A stretch of DNA of 16,053 nt from an uncultured Adlercreutzia sp. (GTDB lineage: Bacteria > Actinomycetota > Coriobacteriia > Coriobacteriales > Eggerthellaceae): contig CABSMC010000064.1 of assembly GCA_902478715.1 (NCBI GenBank), positions 1-16,053 of the forward strand, given 5' to 3'. Position numbers and translations under genes: made by a program. Shown here piece by piece: positions 1 to 6,945 of this stretch. Every line of letters begins with the position of its first letter. Position 1 is the stretch's first letter. The notes under the pieces were generated by a model. That model had not been told where the DNA came from. It did not search any database and was given only the letters and a program-made list of their open reading frames with translations.

Positions 1-44
1 CACTAGATCGCTCGTCGGCAGCGTCAGATGTGTATAAGAGACAG
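1..44 (+). other. Illumina Nextera i5 adapter left at contig end (not genomic)
   Basis: Bases 1-3 (CAC) match the end of the P5 oligo. Bases 4-11 (TAGATCGC) match Nextera i5 index 501. Bases 12-25 (TCGTCGGCAGCGTC) are the Nextera read-1 adapter arm, and bases 26-44 (AGATGTGTATAAGAGACAG) are the 19-bp Tn5 mosaic end. Order and spacing are exactly those of the library oligo, so this is untrimmed adapter joined to genomic DNA at base 45, not a natural transposon end. The match is from memory of the standard oligo sequences and is exact over all 44 bases. Confidence 0.98.
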
Positions 45-538
45 CAACGGATATCATCGTTCCAAACGCCTCTTATAATGCCGCAGCCCGTCTCTTGAGC
101 GAGAAAAACTACGACAGCGCGTATTCCGCCTTCCTCAAACTCGGAACTTATCGAGACTCCGACCAGGCAGCACAAGAATGTGCGTCGCAGGCAGCGCAAA
201 GCGCTCTTGACTCTGAAGAGTTCGCAACACTGGAACGCTGGTATTCTAGAATAAACCGCAAGAATGAGATCGATGGCTCCATCCGTGAAAAAGCCAGCCA
301 GCTCAGCTCAGAAAACAAGCTTGGCTCAGCTGCGGGGCTTTATCAGATCATAGGCGATGAGGAAGCCGAGAACCAAACGCTCTACCAGTACGTCCAGAAC
401 AACTACGACGGCGATTACAACGAATTTGTGGCCAAGTTCCTCGGGCAGTTAGCTCAGGATAATTACGAGGACTCCAGAGACTTGAGAAATAGCTATATCG
501 AAAGATGGAAGAGTGAATATCCTGATGTAGCGGAGTGA
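45..538 (+). CDS. C-terminal part of a TPR-like helical-repeat protein (5' truncated)
   Basis: The reading frame is open from the adapter junction to a TGA at 536-538 and already encodes protein-like sequence before the first start-like codon, a TTG at 95. The gene therefore begins outside the window and the TTG is not a credible start. About 164 residues are visible. They contain helical-hairpin repeats of the form LLSEKNYDSAYSAFLKLG followed by YRDSDQAAQEC. A weaker second copy contains GSAAGLYQIIGDEEAENQ, and a last copy ends in NYEDSRDLRNSY. Repeats with a Y-x-DS turn are frequent in cell-surface or signalling-associated proteins of Coriobacteriia, but they give no specific function. No membrane segment is visible in this part. 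Base composition is nearer 50% G+C with more A/T-ending codons, clearly unlike its neighbours. The gene converges on the FHA gene with only 28 bases between stops. Confidence 0.8.
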
Positions 539-566
539 ATCAATACGGTGTGATCGCACTCGTTAC

Positions 567-1547
567 TTAGCCCGGGTAGCCCTCTATGAGGAGGAAGGTG
601 GTGGAGGCGGCGAGGCGGAGTTGGTCTCCCGGAGCCACGGGCACGGGAGAGGACTGCCAGCCATCGCGCTGGCCGCGGGGCGGCTCCACCACCATCTCCT
701 CGCCAGTGAGACCATTCACGAGCACCGTGCCGTGACGGGAATCGCAACCTTGCACCCACCACGCGCCCGCATCGTCGCGCCAGAGGCGCGCATGGCGGCC
801 GGACACATCGGGGCCGACCTCGCTTACGGCCCCCTCCATTAACGCGAGCGCGCCCACCTCCGCGCCTATCGCCGTGGGTTCCACCCATTGGGGCGCGCCG
901 GCGACGATGCCGTCGACGATGCGCAGAAGCCCCAACCAGCGCGGGCGATCGTCGGCGCCGGCTGTCACCGCCTCGCGCGCAGCGCCCTGAGGCATCGGCG
1001 CTAAGGGCGGTGTGGCAAGACCGCCTCCGTGCATCTTCTCGGAGAATTCGCGCGCCTCGGCCACGGCGCGTCGCACATCGGCCGTGCAAGCAGCCGTTAC
1101 CAGCAGCACCAGAGCCACCTCGGCGCGTTCGTCGGCCGTGAGCGACCCCTCGCAGGCGATGCGTTCCATCATGTTGCGGTACAGCGTGGGGCTCTGCCCG
1201 CATGCCTTCAGGGCGTCGTCCATGGCGCGACCGGCCTCTCCGCAGACAATCTCGAGAATGGCCTTACCCGTGAGAGCGCGCTTGCTGCGCGACTTCATGC
1301 GCGCCGCGAACCGGAGCGCGCCGACGGCGTAGTCGCAGAAGTAGCTGTCGGAGAGCGTTCCAGCCGGCGCGTGCACGATGAACCGCGACACCCAGGTACG
1401 GTCGCCCAGACGGCTCTGGGGGCTGCGCCCGTCGGAGAGGGGGCGCCCTGACAGCAGCAAGCCGGCCAGCTCCTTGTGGCTCACACCGCAATGGCGCTTC
1501 GCCAAATCGAACAGCACGGAAGTGGGTGTGGCATCGATGGGGGTCAT
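567..1547 (-). CDS. FHA-domain protein, partner of the upstream kinase
   Basis: 326 residues, predicted cytoplasmic. The last ~100 residues (about 222-322) look like a forkhead-associated domain: the core S-x-x-H motif is S249-GR-H252, N278-G279 follows the DSRHGT strand, and the end VAPGDQLRLAASTTFLLIE is a typical closing beta pair. FHA domains bind phosphothreonine peptides, so a kinase substrate or the kinase itself is the expected ligand (inference). The Arg of the usual G-R motif seems to be Ala (IGA, residues 227-229). Residues 1-165 are mainly helical with several cysteines and match no family I recognise; 170-200 is a Pro/Ala linker. The ATG has a strong AGGAGG four bases upstream, and its start overlaps the kinase stop (ATGA), so the two are translationally coupled. 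It is the last gene of the three-gene operon. Confidence 0.8.
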   Translation of the reverse strand: MTPIDATPTSVLFDLAKRHCGVSHKELAGLLLSGRPLSDGRSPQSRLGDRTWVSRFIVHAPAGTLSDSYFCDYAVGALRFAARMKSRSKRALTGKAILEIVCGEAGRAMDDALKACGQSPTLYRNMMERIACEGSLTADERAEVALVLLVTAACTADVRRAVAEAREFSEKMHGGGLATPPLAPMPQGAAREAVTAGADDRPRWLGLLRIVDGIVAGAPQWVEPTAIGAEVGALALMEGAVSEVGPDVSGRHARLWRDDAGAWWVQGCDSRHGTVLVNGLTGEEMVVEPPRGQRDGWQSSPVPVAPGDQLRLAASTTFLLIEGYPG

Positions 1548-3400
1548 ACGCCCTCCTCATTGGTCTCATCAGCCAATTCGTAAGTTATCTCTGACATTGC
1601 CTCTAACGCCAAGGCCTCGCGGCTCGCAGCAGAGACGGCACGATCCTCGGAAGGCACCGCGCCCCAGGGTAGTACCGGCCGCGCCAACGGGGCGGTGGAG
1701 GACACAGTCGACAACGGAGGCAGCGCCAAGGCCCAATCGGCGACCAATCCCGGTAAAGGAGCGACGACGGCGAGGAACAGCACCGCATAGAGAGCGTCCG
1801 AGACCGACTCGCTCGGCCATGCCGTGAGCGAGACCAGAAGACCCGCTACCGTGCCGCCCAGAAGCGACCCGAGAAGCCCTCGCGCGAAACCGAAGCCGGT
1901 GTCTCTCTCGCTGCCGCGGGCGATAAGAGCGCCCGCAAGGGGCAGCAGAAGCGCCACGGAGACCGCAAGTCCCGGCATCGGCCCCGACCATAGCGGCTGA
2001 CCGGCTGGAAAAGCCACCGTCATGTCCTGAGTGAGAAGCCCTGCGGTCGCAGCTCCTCCGACGGCCACAGCCGCCGAGAGCGCATCGGCGCCCACGCGTG
2101 CCGCACGGCGCAAACGTCGACGACGCCGGGCCTCCGTTGCCGCTGCCCCGCCCAACGGGCACGGTGCCAAGGGCTCGCCGCGCAGAGCGCGGGCCACGTT
2201 GTCGGCGTACTGGGAGCAGAACAGGGCGAGCGCCTCCCGCACCTCCCTCGCCCGGGGGCGTCGACTCTGCTCAGGGACGAGACAGGCCATGAGCACTTCT
2301 GCGAGCTGGTCGTCCACCGCAGACAAGGCCGCTCGAACGCGATGCGGCGCCGGCGCGCTATCCAACTCTGCAGCGGCGCGCCCCACTGCTACGGCTACCT
2401 CGGGCTCCGAAGCGAGCACCGCGCGAACATCTGCGGCGCTCCCGTGGGCACCGGCGGGCGTCTCGGCCGAGAACTCCGTCTTGATGCGGTAGGCAGACCG
2501 GCCTTCGCGCTGGCTGCGACCGGCAAAGCTGAGGTCATAGGGTGGATGCCCCTCCATCATCTGGTACAGCACACCGGCGGCCGCGTACACATCGACGGCA
2601 GGCGACCGGCGCCGAGCCACCGCGCCCGATACGTCGTCGGTCAGCATCTCAGGGGCGGCGAAATCGGCCGTCGCTCCCAAGGGCGCCCCCCATCGCGCCG
2701 TCAGCGAGGAATCCGCGCTTTCCAGCGGAACAGCCGATCCGAAATCGATGAGAACGAGCTGGAAGGATCCCTCCTCCACCTGATCGGCCACGGAAAGCCG
2801 TCCCGTATCAATCATGATGTTGCGTGGGGCCACATCACGATGGGCCAGGCCGCCCTCGACATAGGCCATGCGAGCCAGAAGATCGAACAGGTCGCGTCCG
2901 ATGCGGGCTACCGTAAGCGGAGAGAGCCGCCCCTCGTCGTCCACGGCCAGAGCGCGGGCCGCCTCTTCGAGCGTGACCCCCTCCACCCATTCCATAACGA
3001 TGACCGAATCCTCGCCGACGCGGCCGCGTCCGTAGAGGCGGGGGAAGCCGCGCAACGGGGACAAGACGCGATGGGCGTCGTATTCGGCATCGAATGCGGC
3101 TCGACGGGCCTCGGCAAGCCCATCGTCCCCTCCCTCGCCGTCGGGCCGTCGCAAACGTTTGAGTGCGAACCGCTCGCCACGGGGGTTGCTGGCATGAAGC
3201 ACTTCCCCTACACCGCCGCGGCGGCGGGAGGCCTCGTCCACCAGCAGCGTGACGAAGCGCCGCTCGTAGGCGTCGCGATGCTCAGGGGCAACATAGACCG
3301 CAGGCTCGAACGCCTCCACCCGAACAAGTCGCACGGAGCCGCTGCGGGCGTCATCGACCAACGCGCCGCCAACGGGGCGCGCCTCCAGTACCGCCGTCAC
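1544..3400 (-). CDS. Membrane-anchored eukaryotic-type protein kinase with four C-terminal TM segments
   Basis: 618 residues from a GTG whose codon overlaps the preceding gene's TGA (GTGA). The frame stays open 41 codons further upstream, but that stretch lies inside the neighbour and looks non-native, so the GTG is preferred. The kinase domain spans about 50-400: Gly loop RGGVGEV (61-67), ATP-anchoring Lys K81 (ALKRL), catalytic loop HRDVAPRN (187-194), metal-binding DFG (219-221), APE (249-251) and a D-V-Y-A-A-A-G helix F region (270-276). All residues needed for phosphotransfer are present, but the Lys of the Ser/Thr-type HRDLKPxN loop is Ala. A ~65-residue low-similarity insertion lies near 300-365. 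An Arg-rich stop-transfer segment (425-435) precedes four hydrophobic segments at about 437-457, 475-495, 506-527 and 536-558, then a ~60-residue acidic cytoplasmic tail. The catalytic domain should be cytoplasmic. No PASTA or other extracellular sensor is fused; the upstream secreted protein may supply one (inference). Confidence 0.9.
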   Translation of the reverse strand: MTAVLEARPVGGALVDDARSGSVRLVRVEAFEPAVYVAPEHRDAYERRFVTLLVDEASRRRGGVGEVLHASNPRGERFALKRLRRPDGEGGDDGLAEARRAAFDAEYDAHRVLSPLRGFPRLYGRGRVGEDSVIVMEWVEGVTLEEAARALAVDDEGRLSPLTVARIGRDLFDLLARMAYVEGGLAHRDVAPRNIMIDTGRLSVADQVEEGSFQLVLIDFGSAVPLESADSSLTARWGAPLGATADFAAPEMLTDDVSGAVARRRSPAVDVYAAAGVLYQMMEGHPPYDLSFAGRSQREGRSAYRIKTEFSAETPAGAHGSAADVRAVLASEPEVAVAVGRAAAELDSAPAPHRVRAALSAVDDQLAEVLMACLVPEQSRRPRAREVREALALFCSQYADNVARALRGEPLAPCPLGGAAATEARRRRRLRRAARVGADALSAAVAVGGAATAGLLTQDMTVAFPAGQPLWSGPMPGLAVSVALLLPLAGALIARGSERDTGFGFARGLLGSLLGGTVAGLLVSLTAWPSESVSDALYAVLFLAVVAPLPGLVADWALALPPLSTVSSTAPLARPVLPWGAVPSEDRAVSAASREALALEAMSEITYELADETNEEGV

Positions 3401-4584
3401 GGACGCGCTCCGCCCACATGGGCCTCGTAGGCCTCCAGATACGCCATGCGTCCCGTCGCTGCGCTTCTCGTCACACGGCCCGACCAATAATCGGCATTCG
3501 CGGCGGGATCTTCGAAATAGCAATTCCCCGACCAGGCATTGTCCAACTCGTACAGCAGGTTGATCAGGTCGCCATAAGACTGATGCATCTGCGAGAAGTT
3601 TCCGCTATAGCGCGAAGCGCCGTACATGGCTCCGTCATCGCAATTGCAAGCGTAGCCCACCTCCATCATCATATTGGAATCCGCCAATTGCACTTCGCGC
3701 AGCAGGTTCGAAACCGTCCGGGCCGCTTCGATGCGCGGCTGCTGCGGACGCGTCATGCAAAGGCGCTCGTAGTCGTCGGCGCATTGGTACACCTTCGCGG
3801 CCTCCGCCTTGAGCACGTCGTGCTCGCTGCGCAAGGTATTGCATATGCGCTGCTCCATGTCCTCGGGAACCGGGCCTCCCGCCTCAACGGGGATGGTCGG
3901 CTCCGGGTCGGGCTCCGGGTCGCTCGGTGTCGGCGCAACAGCGTTGCCACCCGAGGAGCCACTTAAAGACGAGCCGCCACCCGAAGATTCACCGGAGGCC
4001 GAACCGCCGCCCGAGGAATTCCCCGAAGAAGCGCCGGATCCTCCGTTCGCGGAACCAGAGCCGGTCGCGTTCGAGCCTGAAGTATTCGGATTACCCGAGG
4101 ACGCCGGCGCCTCGACGCGTGCCGAGTTCGAGGATCCGCGCTCAGCGCCCGCGCCCCTATTCGTCGGAGCAGCGAAGCCGGAACCGCCGAGCAACGACGC
4201 GCTCCGCCCTCCCAACAGCAGAAGATCCGCAGGGTCGGACAGCGCGCCCGCATCAGTTGCCAAAGCCGTACCGTCCGATGTGGCGCTCGTTGCCCCCGGG
4301 CCATTCGCGCCGCCGACTCCGGAAGGATCGCCGCCGGTGCCGGAAAGGCCATGCGCGCCCATAAGCGGCGCATCGGGACCGAGCGCTCGCGCGCGATCGG
4401 CGCCCGCCCACTGTCGCACAAGAGGACTCTGCTCCGCCAGGGATGGAACGGCACCGGCGTACACGACGACGCCCACCGTCATAAGGGCGAGGGAGAAAGT
4501 GAGGAGGCCGCCCAGCAAAGGAGGGGCGGACGCGCGCCGGAAAGCGCGCCCCGCATAGGGCCAGCGATGAAGGGACAGTTCCAC
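3397..4584 (-). CDS. Membrane-anchored secreted protein with Ser/Gly linker and six-Cys domain, unknown function
   Basis: 395 residues from a GTG with AAGGAG eight bases upstream. A short basic N-terminus (~20 residues) is followed by one hydrophobic segment (about 22-46) without a lipobox, so it is a signal anchor or uncleaved signal. Residues 60-150 are Gly/Ala/Asp-rich. Residues 150-215 are a low-complexity Ser/Gly/Asn linker, and 218-232 a Pro/Asp/Glu stretch (PTPSDPEPDPEP), both typical of wall- or envelope-spanning stalks. The compact C-terminal domain (about 240-390) is helical, with an even set of cysteines (C248, C268, C276, C313, C315, C355), consistent with disulfides outside the membrane. 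I do not recognise the domain. It is the first gene of the operon and its stop overlaps the kinase start, so a role as extracytoplasmic sensor or substrate for that kinase is the natural guess, unproven. Confidence 0.8.
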   Translation of the reverse strand: MELSLHRWPYAGRAFRRASAPPLLGGLLTFSLALMTVGVVVYAGAVPSLAEQSPLVRQWAGADRARALGPDAPLMGAHGLSGTGGDPSGVGGANGPGATSATSDGTALATDAGALSDPADLLLLGGRSASLLGGSGFAAPTNRGAGAERGSSNSARVEAPASSGNPNTSGSNATGSGSANGGSGASSGNSSGGGSASGESSGGGSSLSGSSGGNAVAPTPSDPEPDPEPTIPVEAGGPVPEDMEQRICNTLRSEHDVLKAEAAKVYQCADDYERLCMTRPQQPRIEAARTVSNLLREVQLADSNMMMEVGYACNCDDGAMYGASRYSGNFSQMHQSYGDLINLLYELDNAWSGNCYFEDPAANADYWSGRVTRSAATGRMAYLEAYEAHVGGARP

Positions 4585-4658
4585 CGTTCGTGCTCCTTGT
4601 CGCCTAAGACCTGGTCTTATATGAAGATCCAGGACGATGACACAGTGTGGTGAAGCTC

Positions 4659-4664
4659 AGTATA
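4659..4664 (-). promoter_or_regulatory. Candidate extended -10 promoter of the membrane protein/kinase/FHA operon
   Basis: The minus strand reads TGCTATACT, a TGn-extended -10 hexamer (TATACT, one mismatch to consensus). No good -35 is found at 16-18 bases, which the TGn extension can offset. Transcription would start about 75 bases before the GTG at 4584. Confidence 0.4.
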
Positions 4665-4691
4665 GCACGCGCCATTGAAGGAGGCTTCAGC

Positions 4692-4813
4692 ACTGTCAGG
4701 TTCGGCCCTGCTGCCCAGTTTTCACGGGGCAAACGGTCCTGCTGAACTGCCAAAGTCAGGTTGTACCGCCAAAATCTGAGAAGGACTGTCAGGCCGTCAA
4801 CCTGCAAAATTGG
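4692..4813 (+). repeat. Three degenerate intergenic repeats sharing GTCAGG
   Basis: GTCAGG occurs at 4695, 4755 and 4788. In copies 1 and 3 it sits inside ACTGTCAGG; copy 2 has ACTGCCAAAGTCAGG. Each is followed 11-18 bases later by a short C-rich element running into A or T tracts (TGCCCAGTTTT, CCGCCAAAAT, CCTGCAAAAT). The copies are not identical and spacing is irregular (60 and 33 bases), so this resembles decayed intergenic repeat units rather than a tandem array or CRISPR. Confidence 0.4.
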
Positions 4814-4837
4814 GCCCGGATCCATGTTCCGGGCCCA
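4811..4837 (-). terminator. Rho-independent-type terminator of the flavoprotein gene
   Basis: A perfect 9-bp inverted repeat (GGGCCCGGA at 4812-4820, TCCGGGCCC at 4828-4836), extended one pair by T4811/A4837, encloses a 7-base loop. On the minus strand the stem is followed by ATTTTGC, a short T tract. It lies ~50 bases past the TAG at 4886. The + strand has no T tract after the stem, so it acts in the minus direction. Confidence 0.75.
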
Positions 4838-4885
4838 GAAAGACAGCAAAAACGGCGGAAGAGTCGTCCAGAGAGAGCGAAGTCG

Positions 4886-6814
4886 CTACGCCACCAGCTT
4901 TCCGCAGGCGACGCCGTCGGCGATGGATCCGACGCCGCAGATACCGTTGCGCACCTCACCGCAGGCGTACAGCCCCTCGATGACCTCGCCCGACTCGGTG
5001 CGCACGCGGAAATCGTCGTCGGGCGCGTCAAGGCCGCCGATGGTGATGTGCGCGGCCCAGGTGGCCGGCGAGGCGTAGAAAGGCGGCACCTCCACGGGAC
5101 TCAGCTCGTCGAAGAAGTAGCGGCCGAAATCTTCGTCCTCGCCCGATTTGCAGAAGCCGTTGTAGCGCCCGATCTCATCCGCGAAGGCATCGGCCGGCAC
5201 GCCCATTTGCCTGGCGAGTTCCTCCAAGGTGTCCGCCTTGAACAGCTGGCCGCGGCGCAGCAGGGTCTCCTCGCCCGGCGAAGCCTCGGTCACGTACACG
5301 CTGTTCGCATCGCTGACCATGAAGCAGAGGCTGTCCTCTTGTTCCATAAGCGCCGCCGTCATGACAAAGCGATCTGCCGTCTCATCGAGGAAGCGCTTGC
5401 CCTGCTTGTTCACAATGGGGCTGTCCGCAAAGGTGCCGCTCACGTTTTCTGCCGACAAGGTAAGCGGGTCGTTGAAGGGGAACATCATCTGGTTTCCCAT
5501 GTCCAGCACGCCGGCTCCCAGCGCCTGGGCCATGAGAATGCCGTCGCCGGTATGCCCGTTCACGTTCGTGGTGGTCAGCGAGCTATCGGGGTAGGGCCAG
5601 TCGGTATTGTATTGGCGAAGCATCTCCTCGTTGCCGGAAAAGCCTCCGCTCGCAAGCACCACCGTCGGTGCGGAGACCTCCCATACCGTGCCGTCCTCGG
5701 CCACCGCGCGAACGCCCGAGACGCGCCCTCCCTCGGCCAGGATTTCCTCAGCAGCGCAGGCGAGCATGATCTCGATATCGTAGCCGCCGTCGTCCACCAC
5801 GCTGTCGAAGAAATCGAAGTAGCCCTCGCCGCACACGCCCGTTGTCGGATTCGACCAGCGCGGATAGGTGTAGCCGGTGATAAGGTGCGTCGGCGTCTCC
5901 CAGGAAAAGCCCAGCTCGTCCATCCACTGATTGAGGGAAGTGATGTTACGGGCCACTGGCAGGTACACCTCGGGAGGCAGGCCCTCGCCGGTGGTGGCGG
6001 CGAAGTCCAGCGCGTAGAACTCGGGGCTGTCGAAGAGCTTCGTACCGCCCGACGCCTTGAAGTTCTCGTACTGCTCCCGCACGGTGCCGACGAAGGCGGG
6101 ATCGTAGGTGGCAGCCAAATCGGAATCGAGCACCTCCTCGATGTAACGGTGCAGTTCGGGCGTCATTTCGGGCCGCGCATCATCGGGGGCCGCCAGATAT
6201 TCCAAAAAGCCTCCGGAGACAAGGCAATTGCCTCCCACGTTCGAGTTCTTCTCGAGCACCACCACCCGCTTGCCCTTCTGAGCCGCCGCAATGGCCGCGC
6301 CCATGCCGGAGGCGCCGGCGCCCACCACAACCACATCGGCCGCAAGCGCCTCGGTCACACCCGAGGGGTCGCTCGCGCCGACCGATCGCAGCGCCGCTGC
6401 ACTGCCCCCGGCCTCATCGACGCAGGAACCCACCGCCGAAAGAATGCCCATGGAGGTAAGCGTAGCACCGCTCACGGTGTCAACGCCGAGACCCTGGGCG
6501 GCCACGATGCGTTCGGGCATCATCTGCACGGCTGGCTCGGCAATGCGAGCCGTATCGCGGTGCTGCACCACCTTCACCGACTCAATGGCGTTTTCGGAGA
6601 ACTCGGTTTCCACAACGATGGTATCGAACTTGCCATCCGCCTCGCCGGTGTAGGTGCCCGGCGTGAAGCTCGCGGCCGAACCCGTAGACGCCGTGCCCCT
6701 CGGGGCGCAGCCGCCCAGCCCGAACAACGCGATAGCCGTACCCGCCAGCATCGCCCCGCCGACGAAGGTGCGACGCGAGAGCACCGTCTTCGTTCCGTAT
6801 TCATTCACTGCCAT
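4886..6814 (-). CDS. Tat-exported lipoprotein flavin reductase (FMN-binding domain plus fumarate reductase-like FAD domain)
   Basis: 642 residues from an ATG with GGGAGG about 10 bases upstream; the open frame extends 46 codons further but lacks signal-like sequence. The N-terminus has a twin-arginine motif (SRRTF, 13-17), a hydrophobic stretch and a lipobox-like LGGC ending at C36. Residues ~50-135 form an FMN_bind domain with VSGATLTS; T118 of SGAT is the expected ApbE-type covalent FMN site. Residues ~159 to the end are a FAD_binding_2 flavoprotein: dinucleotide motif VVGAGASG (164-170), LEKN (188-190), NGHTGDG (419-425), and GKRFLDE, whose R474 matches the proton-donating Arg of fumarate reductases. 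H589 in HITIGG is also conserved, but the C-terminal GANRLGG substrate-Arg motif is replaced by GVGSIADG. The layout (FMN domain passing electrons to an outer-face FAD domain) indicates an extracytoplasmic reductase of some respiratory acceptor. The Arg loss argues against fumarate; the substrate is unknown. The terminator follows the gene. Confidence 0.93.
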   Translation of the reverse strand: MAVNEYGTKTVLSRRTFVGGAMLAGTAIALFGLGGCAPRGTASTGSAASFTPGTYTGEADGKFDTIVVETEFSENAIESVKVVQHRDTARIAEPAVQMMPERIVAAQGLGVDTVSGATLTSMGILSAVGSCVDEAGGSAAALRSVGASDPSGVTEALAADVVVVGAGASGMGAAIAAAQKGKRVVVLEKNSNVGGNCLVSGGFLEYLAAPDDARPEMTPELHRYIEEVLDSDLAATYDPAFVGTVREQYENFKASGGTKLFDSPEFYALDFAATTGEGLPPEVYLPVARNITSLNQWMDELGFSWETPTHLITGYTYPRWSNPTTGVCGEGYFDFFDSVVDDGGYDIEIMLACAAEEILAEGGRVSGVRAVAEDGTVWEVSAPTVVLASGGFSGNEEMLRQYNTDWPYPDSSLTTTNVNGHTGDGILMAQALGAGVLDMGNQMMFPFNDPLTLSAENVSGTFADSPIVNKQGKRFLDETADRFVMTAALMEQEDSLCFMVSDANSVYVTEASPGEETLLRRGQLFKADTLEELARQMGVPADAFADEIGRYNGFCKSGEDEDFGRYFFDELSPVEVPPFYASPATWAAHITIGGLDAPDDDFRVRTESGEVIEGLYACGEVRNGICGVGSIADGVACGKLVA

Positions 6815-6914
6815 AGCTCTATCGCCTCCCGATTCTCGGTTCTTGCCCGGACAGCCATCGCAACGCGAAAAGCTGCCCGAAAACGCGGGCCCATTCCCGC
6901 TCTTCCGAGGGCAA

Positions 6915-6920
6915 ACTATA
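6915..6920 (-). promoter_or_regulatory. Candidate -10 element of the flavoprotein gene
   Basis: The minus strand reads CCTATAGTTT; TATAGT is one mismatch from TATAAT. No recognisable -35 lies at 16-18 bases, as expected for an activator-dependent promoter. The implied start near 6908 gives a ~94-base leader before the ATG at 6814. Confidence 0.35.
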
Positions 6921-6945
6921 GGAAAAAGGAAGCGGCACTCGGTAC

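Larger units (their letters stand above)
4585..4885. other. 301-base non-coding gap between the kinase operon and the flavoprotein gene
   Basis: No convincing gene is present. From right to left on the minus strand it holds a terminator hairpin just past the flavoprotein stop, three degenerate GTCAGG repeats, and an extended -10 promoter with ~75-base leader for the kinase operon. An 81-codon minus-strand frame (4604-4849) runs across the repeats and terminator and is judged spurious. Confidence 0.6.

Noticed and set aside
26..44. Tn5 mosaic end as a natural transposon terminus
   Set aside because: It is flanked by the Nextera arm and an i5 index, so it is library oligo.
539..566. Bidirectional terminator between the convergent left-end genes
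   Set aside because: Only short imperfect GTG/CAC pairing is seen and no T tract; the gap is 28 bases.
3401..3523. 41-codon N-terminal extension of the kinase
   Set aside because: It lies inside the upstream gene, has Arg/Cys-rich unstructured sequence, and the GTGA overlap gives a better coupled start.
3890..4100. Repetitive GC-rich tract as a possible CRISPR or tandem DNA repeat
   Set aside because: It encodes the Ser/Gly/Asn linker; units vary and spacers are absent.
4604..4849. 81-codon minus-strand frame in the gap before the kinase operon
   Set aside because: It overlaps the terminator hairpin, the repeats and the promoter, lacks an SD, and shows repeat-derived peptide patterns.
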